From positions 68,145,254-68,209,253 of the forward strand of contig OZ024854.1 in assembly GCA_964017155.1 (NCBI GenBank): a DNA stretch of 64,000 bases. Direction: 5' to 3'. Shown piece after piece: positions 55,404-60,344 of the stretch; the stretch's first letter is position 1, and each line of letters starts with the position of its first letter. The DNA comes from Oasisia sp. SBJ-2009 (Eukaryota; Annelida; Polychaeta; Sabellida; Siboglinidae). The notes under the pieces were generated by a model. It was given only the letters and a program-made list of their open reading frames with translations, searched no databases and was not told where the DNA came from. The translations under genes were made by a program, and so were the position numbers.

Positions 55404-57113
55404 TTGCTGTTGTTGTTGCTGTTGTTGTTGCTGCTGCAAGATGTCAATGATATTATAAAGTGCAAAACAAAATGGAACAGCCAATATTTTTATAAACCTA
55501 CATTGTTTCATACAGTTCTACCTACCATAAACGTTTTGAAATCAATTTTGTTTCACTATTTTCATATTTTTTTATTTAAACAAACTTGCCTCATTCTCTC
55601 TTTTACCTAACCAACATAGGTGTAATAATTCCACTAATTAAGCGAAACATATTTGATTACCAATTATTTGATTATAGCTACACACCTGAAAACCTTTATG
55701 ACATGATCTAAACAGTCAGTTTTACAAACAGTACTCAAAACATTAAAGTCAACAAGTATCCTATAAACACATTTAAACGGAAATGCCAGAAAAAGATGAT
55801 GTACCTGTTTTGATTGGGAGACCACAACCTCATAGTCAGGCTTCTACAAGAACCAACAGTTTCTTATAACATACCTTCTATAAATGCCAAGCTGTTATCT
55901 GTCCAAATCTCTAGAACATGAGAGGATTTAGTTGTATAGGTTCTGCAAATTACTGCGGTTATGCTTTACCAATATTTTTGGTATGAAATTGTACAACTAT
56001 TGTTGTTGGGTGCTTAGTATTCAACAGAATTAATTCTTATTACATGTCAATGTTACAGATTACATGACTACCCCCGGGGTATGTTCATGTATGGCCGTCA
56101 TTTATTATAATTCAGGACTTTAATCAACAAATTAACTGCAAATATTCCTATTTAAAGATCATGGCAAATTATTATTATAACTAACATCTCCAGGACCAGC
56201 CCATCCATATTATAAAACATACATTGAATCAGTTCATAAAAGTGTCATACAGTGCTATTACAGGGCAGTTCCTCAGTAGTAGTACGTCAGCTTACATAAA
56301 TGTGTTTTAAAGGCAGTCTTGAATCTAGTTAGTGTCTGATTGATGAATTATTTCTGGCAAATTATCATAAGTAAATAAGGCATGCTTCAGCTGCCATTTG
56401 TAATGTATGTACTTCAGCAATATAAATCACTCATTAAATGTCAAAGCAATTAAATTTATAATTAAATTAGATTCATTGGAAGTGAAAAGAACTGCTATTT
56501 ACCTGGTGCAGTCGTGATGGTGCATATCCCTGCAAATACAGAAATTTCATAATTTGTTTTGCTACACAAAAGCACAACTGTTAAATGTGTTCATAATTAT
56601 ATTATGACTTCAGCATGGCAAAAGAGAAAAACCACTCAATAACAAAACAAGTTTTAACTGTAGCCTTGGTTCATGCATTTCTTGCATTACCTTTTTTTGA
56701 AACCACGTAGGTATAAACCTGGTTCCCATTGTTCAAAAAAGGAATAAAATAGAGCTTTCCACACACATGGCCTGAAGGCCTGGTTCCCACAATGCATCAG
56801 TGGTAATTGTAAACAAATCCCAGAAGGATGTTGTGTTTCTGGTAAAAAAAACATTTACAAAACAAATAATTATTATATTTTAACATACACTTGCCATGTT
56901 CACTAAAACATAACTATCACATAATAAACAAACAAAACATGTCCCACATTACTTTAAACTCACATTTAATGTTTACTTGTAATAATTGTATACCTTAATC
57001 ATACCACATATGTATTTATTATCTGATTTTTTTTATTGAAACTAGTAATATATTATTGTAGTCATATACTATTTATTAATTAACTAATGCATAACTACAC
57101 AGTTGTGTGTGTG

Positions 57114-57160
<47 letters not shown>

Positions 57161-60100
57161 TTAATTTCTACTATGTTGATATATAATATAATATACATCA
57201 ATATCCTTATTATTATTATTTTTTTAATTATTAAACGTATATTATTGTTTAAACAAATGATCAAATAAATGAATAATATAATGTTGTAATGTTAACCAAA
57301 CATTTATTTTGCAGATTTATATAACTGTAAAATGTTAACTATATCTAAGATCTAATAGTTTTATCAATTAAAAAATAACACTAATATTTTCACTATTCAC
57401 AGATAACAAATTCATGTCCTCATGTTTACCTCAGATAAGTCACTGCCAGCATCTTCATCAGTATCAACCTCATACATATTTTGCTGTTTCATGGGTTCTG
57501 CTACCTTCTGAAATAAAATTTACATACAAAAGCTGGTCTGTATTATCAATACATAAATAGAAATCCCAAATCTAATCAACAAGGCAATGCCTCCTGGATT
57601 TCACATTATTTATCAGGTTGGTGTATAACATTTGTCAAAAACAACCTGAATATAAACAAATTAATTGCCACTGTGTAGGATTACTGGGTACCTGAATATA
57701 GTATACAGTTCTACACAGTTGTATGCTTCTGTAAGGATCATTGGTTTTCATACAATAACATAAAATTATGGGGGAAAAACACTGTTCATATGGTACAAAT
57801 ACATATGTAACTAGAAATGTATTATCCATATGCAACAAACCACCATTTTACAAGCATTTCATGTGATACAAAAATTTAACTTTAAATAATTATTCATCAT
57901 CATCATAGTGTAGCATTCATAAGAAGACCACAGATAGATCCTTTTTAATACTCTCTAAAGCAGTGAGAAATGGAGTGATAATAATTATGTTGTGCTGTAG
58001 ATGGATGGAAAGGATGAATGAGATCCACTAGTGCCAACCTGAGTCCTTAGAGGGCTGCCGCTGTGTGTCAAGCCTGCAGATGACCCTGTCACATTGACCA
58101 CTTGTCCATTCTGACTGGTCAGTGCTATACCAGCTGGCTGTCTCCTGGGGCTGTCAGTGGGGGACCTACAGACCGGACTGTCCATCGCCTGGTCAGCTGT
58201 CTGTCCACGTGGGCTAGTGAACGGTGAGGAGTGAGCAGACGTCCTCTTTCTCCGTGGACTTGCGACAGGAGACACGTCTACAGCACCTCCAGCATCCTGG
58301 TTCCTTGGGCTGCCCGTGGGCGACCACTGCCCAAAGTCATCTTCCTGCTGGGCATGATCTGCCGTGTGTTTGGGACTAACCCTCCAAGGTACTTCCCCCG
58401 CTGTCCCTGCCCTTGTCTGGCCACCAGTGCTGCCCCCTATGTCCTCCCGCCACCCCATAGGGCTGTCCAATGGGGGAGAGATGGGAACTGAAGAGTTTGG
58501 CTTCCCTTCCATTCCCTGGAAAACCTACAACATAGGCTGGGTATAAACACATAATCACATTAGCAAGTAATGCAAACCACTCTTTTACTGAACTAGTCAA
58601 GCGTTCATTGAAAACAGCGAAATGGGATTGAAAACAAAGTTCAGTGTTAAACATTGTAGAATGTTGCAGCACTAAGCCAAAGAAGATATTTATCAGTTAC
58701 TGCAATCTGACAACTCTGCAATACCACAACAACATGTTGAGTGGGAACTGAAGAGAGAAGTGACAACAAAGTAAAGGAACATCAACCTGTGGACGACAAC
58801 ACTTGACCAACGATCAAAATGAAACTGAAACAACAGATTAAAAGATCTACACAAGCTACTTCACTGTGACTTGTTAGTGGAGGCTTAAAACCAGTTAGGT
58901 TGTTATTTCTGGTCTGTAATCCTACAACAAATGAACAGGAATGTGTGCTTCAAATCAAATTCAAACGCAACGAGACAGTGCAACACTCAGATCCCAGGAC
59001 ACAATGCTAGAACACTCAGTGCTCAGGTCAATGCCAGAACACTCAGTGCTCAGGTCATTGCCAGAACACTCAGTGCTCAGGTCATTGCTAGAACACTCAG
59101 TGCTCAGGTCAATGCCAGAACACTCAGTGCTCAGGTCAATGCCAGAACACTCAGTGCTCAGGTCATTGCCAGAACACTCAGTGCTCAGGTCATTGCCAGA
59201 ACACTCAGTGCTCAGGTTAATGCCAGAACACTCAGTGCTCAGGTCAATGCCAGAACACTCAGTGCTCAGGTCATTGCTAGAACACTCAGTGCTCAGGTCA
59301 ATGCCAGAACACTCAGTGCTCATGTCATTGCCAGAACACTCAGTGCTCAGATCAAAGCCAGAACACTCAGTGCTCAGGTCAATGCCAGAACACCCAGTGC
59401 TCAGGTCAACTGCTTCAAATGATGCTGCTTCAAGCCAAAACAGTGCATAGAAATAATCATTTTCCATTTAAAAAGGCACACAACAATAACATACTGTTTA
59501 AAAACTGTGCTTTAAAAAGCAAAATTCTCTTTCTAATCTGTAACAAATAATGTTATGGCACTTTGGAAAACCAAAAAATGCCTATACGCCTGTATGAGTG
59601 CATAGAAGTTGAGTTTCAAATCTAAGAAAATATAATAGTTTCTTAATTTCTGTTAACAACAACTGCTGGTGTTGAGGATTCGTGCAAATAAACATAATGT
59701 CTGGTGAACACGTGGTGTGTAGACAGTGTCTGTATCGTGTCAGTCCAGGTCACCCAGACAGTCATGCAGAACACATCATCGCGACCGTGCTGCAAACCAG
59801 ACAGAAATGTGCAGAAACGTGCGCAACAAAAAACACACAAAACGTCCCGTGTAAACAGGACACAAACAGAACCCGCTTGGAGGAAGACACAACACCAAGA
59901 CAGTGTGCACAAGGAGAGAGACATCTTAAGTATCTGGCACCTCATCCTGCCTCTGCTCCTCAGCATCCATGGTAGACCCCGCTTGCGTGTCATCGGTAGG
60001 CATAGGGTTAACGTTGCCATCACTAGTGGCTGCTTCGCCCTGGTCTCCAGGAGATGACGGGTTAATAGCTGCCTCAGGTTCAGCTGCTCCGGCTTCAACT

Positions 60101-60262
60101 GGAGCAGCTGTCTCAGTGGAGAGACAAACTGCATCGGGAGTATCTTTGTCTTCTCCATCTTCTTCATCTTCGGACACAAGGTCAAGGTCAGCTCCTGTCT
60201 TGGCTTCAGAAGCTTCAACCTAAATGTCATCATCACTGAACTGTCAACATGTCACCCTTGTT

Positions 60263-60344
<82 letters not shown>

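Noticed and set aside
58931..59467. Open frames of 163-169 codons on both strands
   Set aside because: They are the 27-bp minisatellite read in different frames, inside intron W3-W4.
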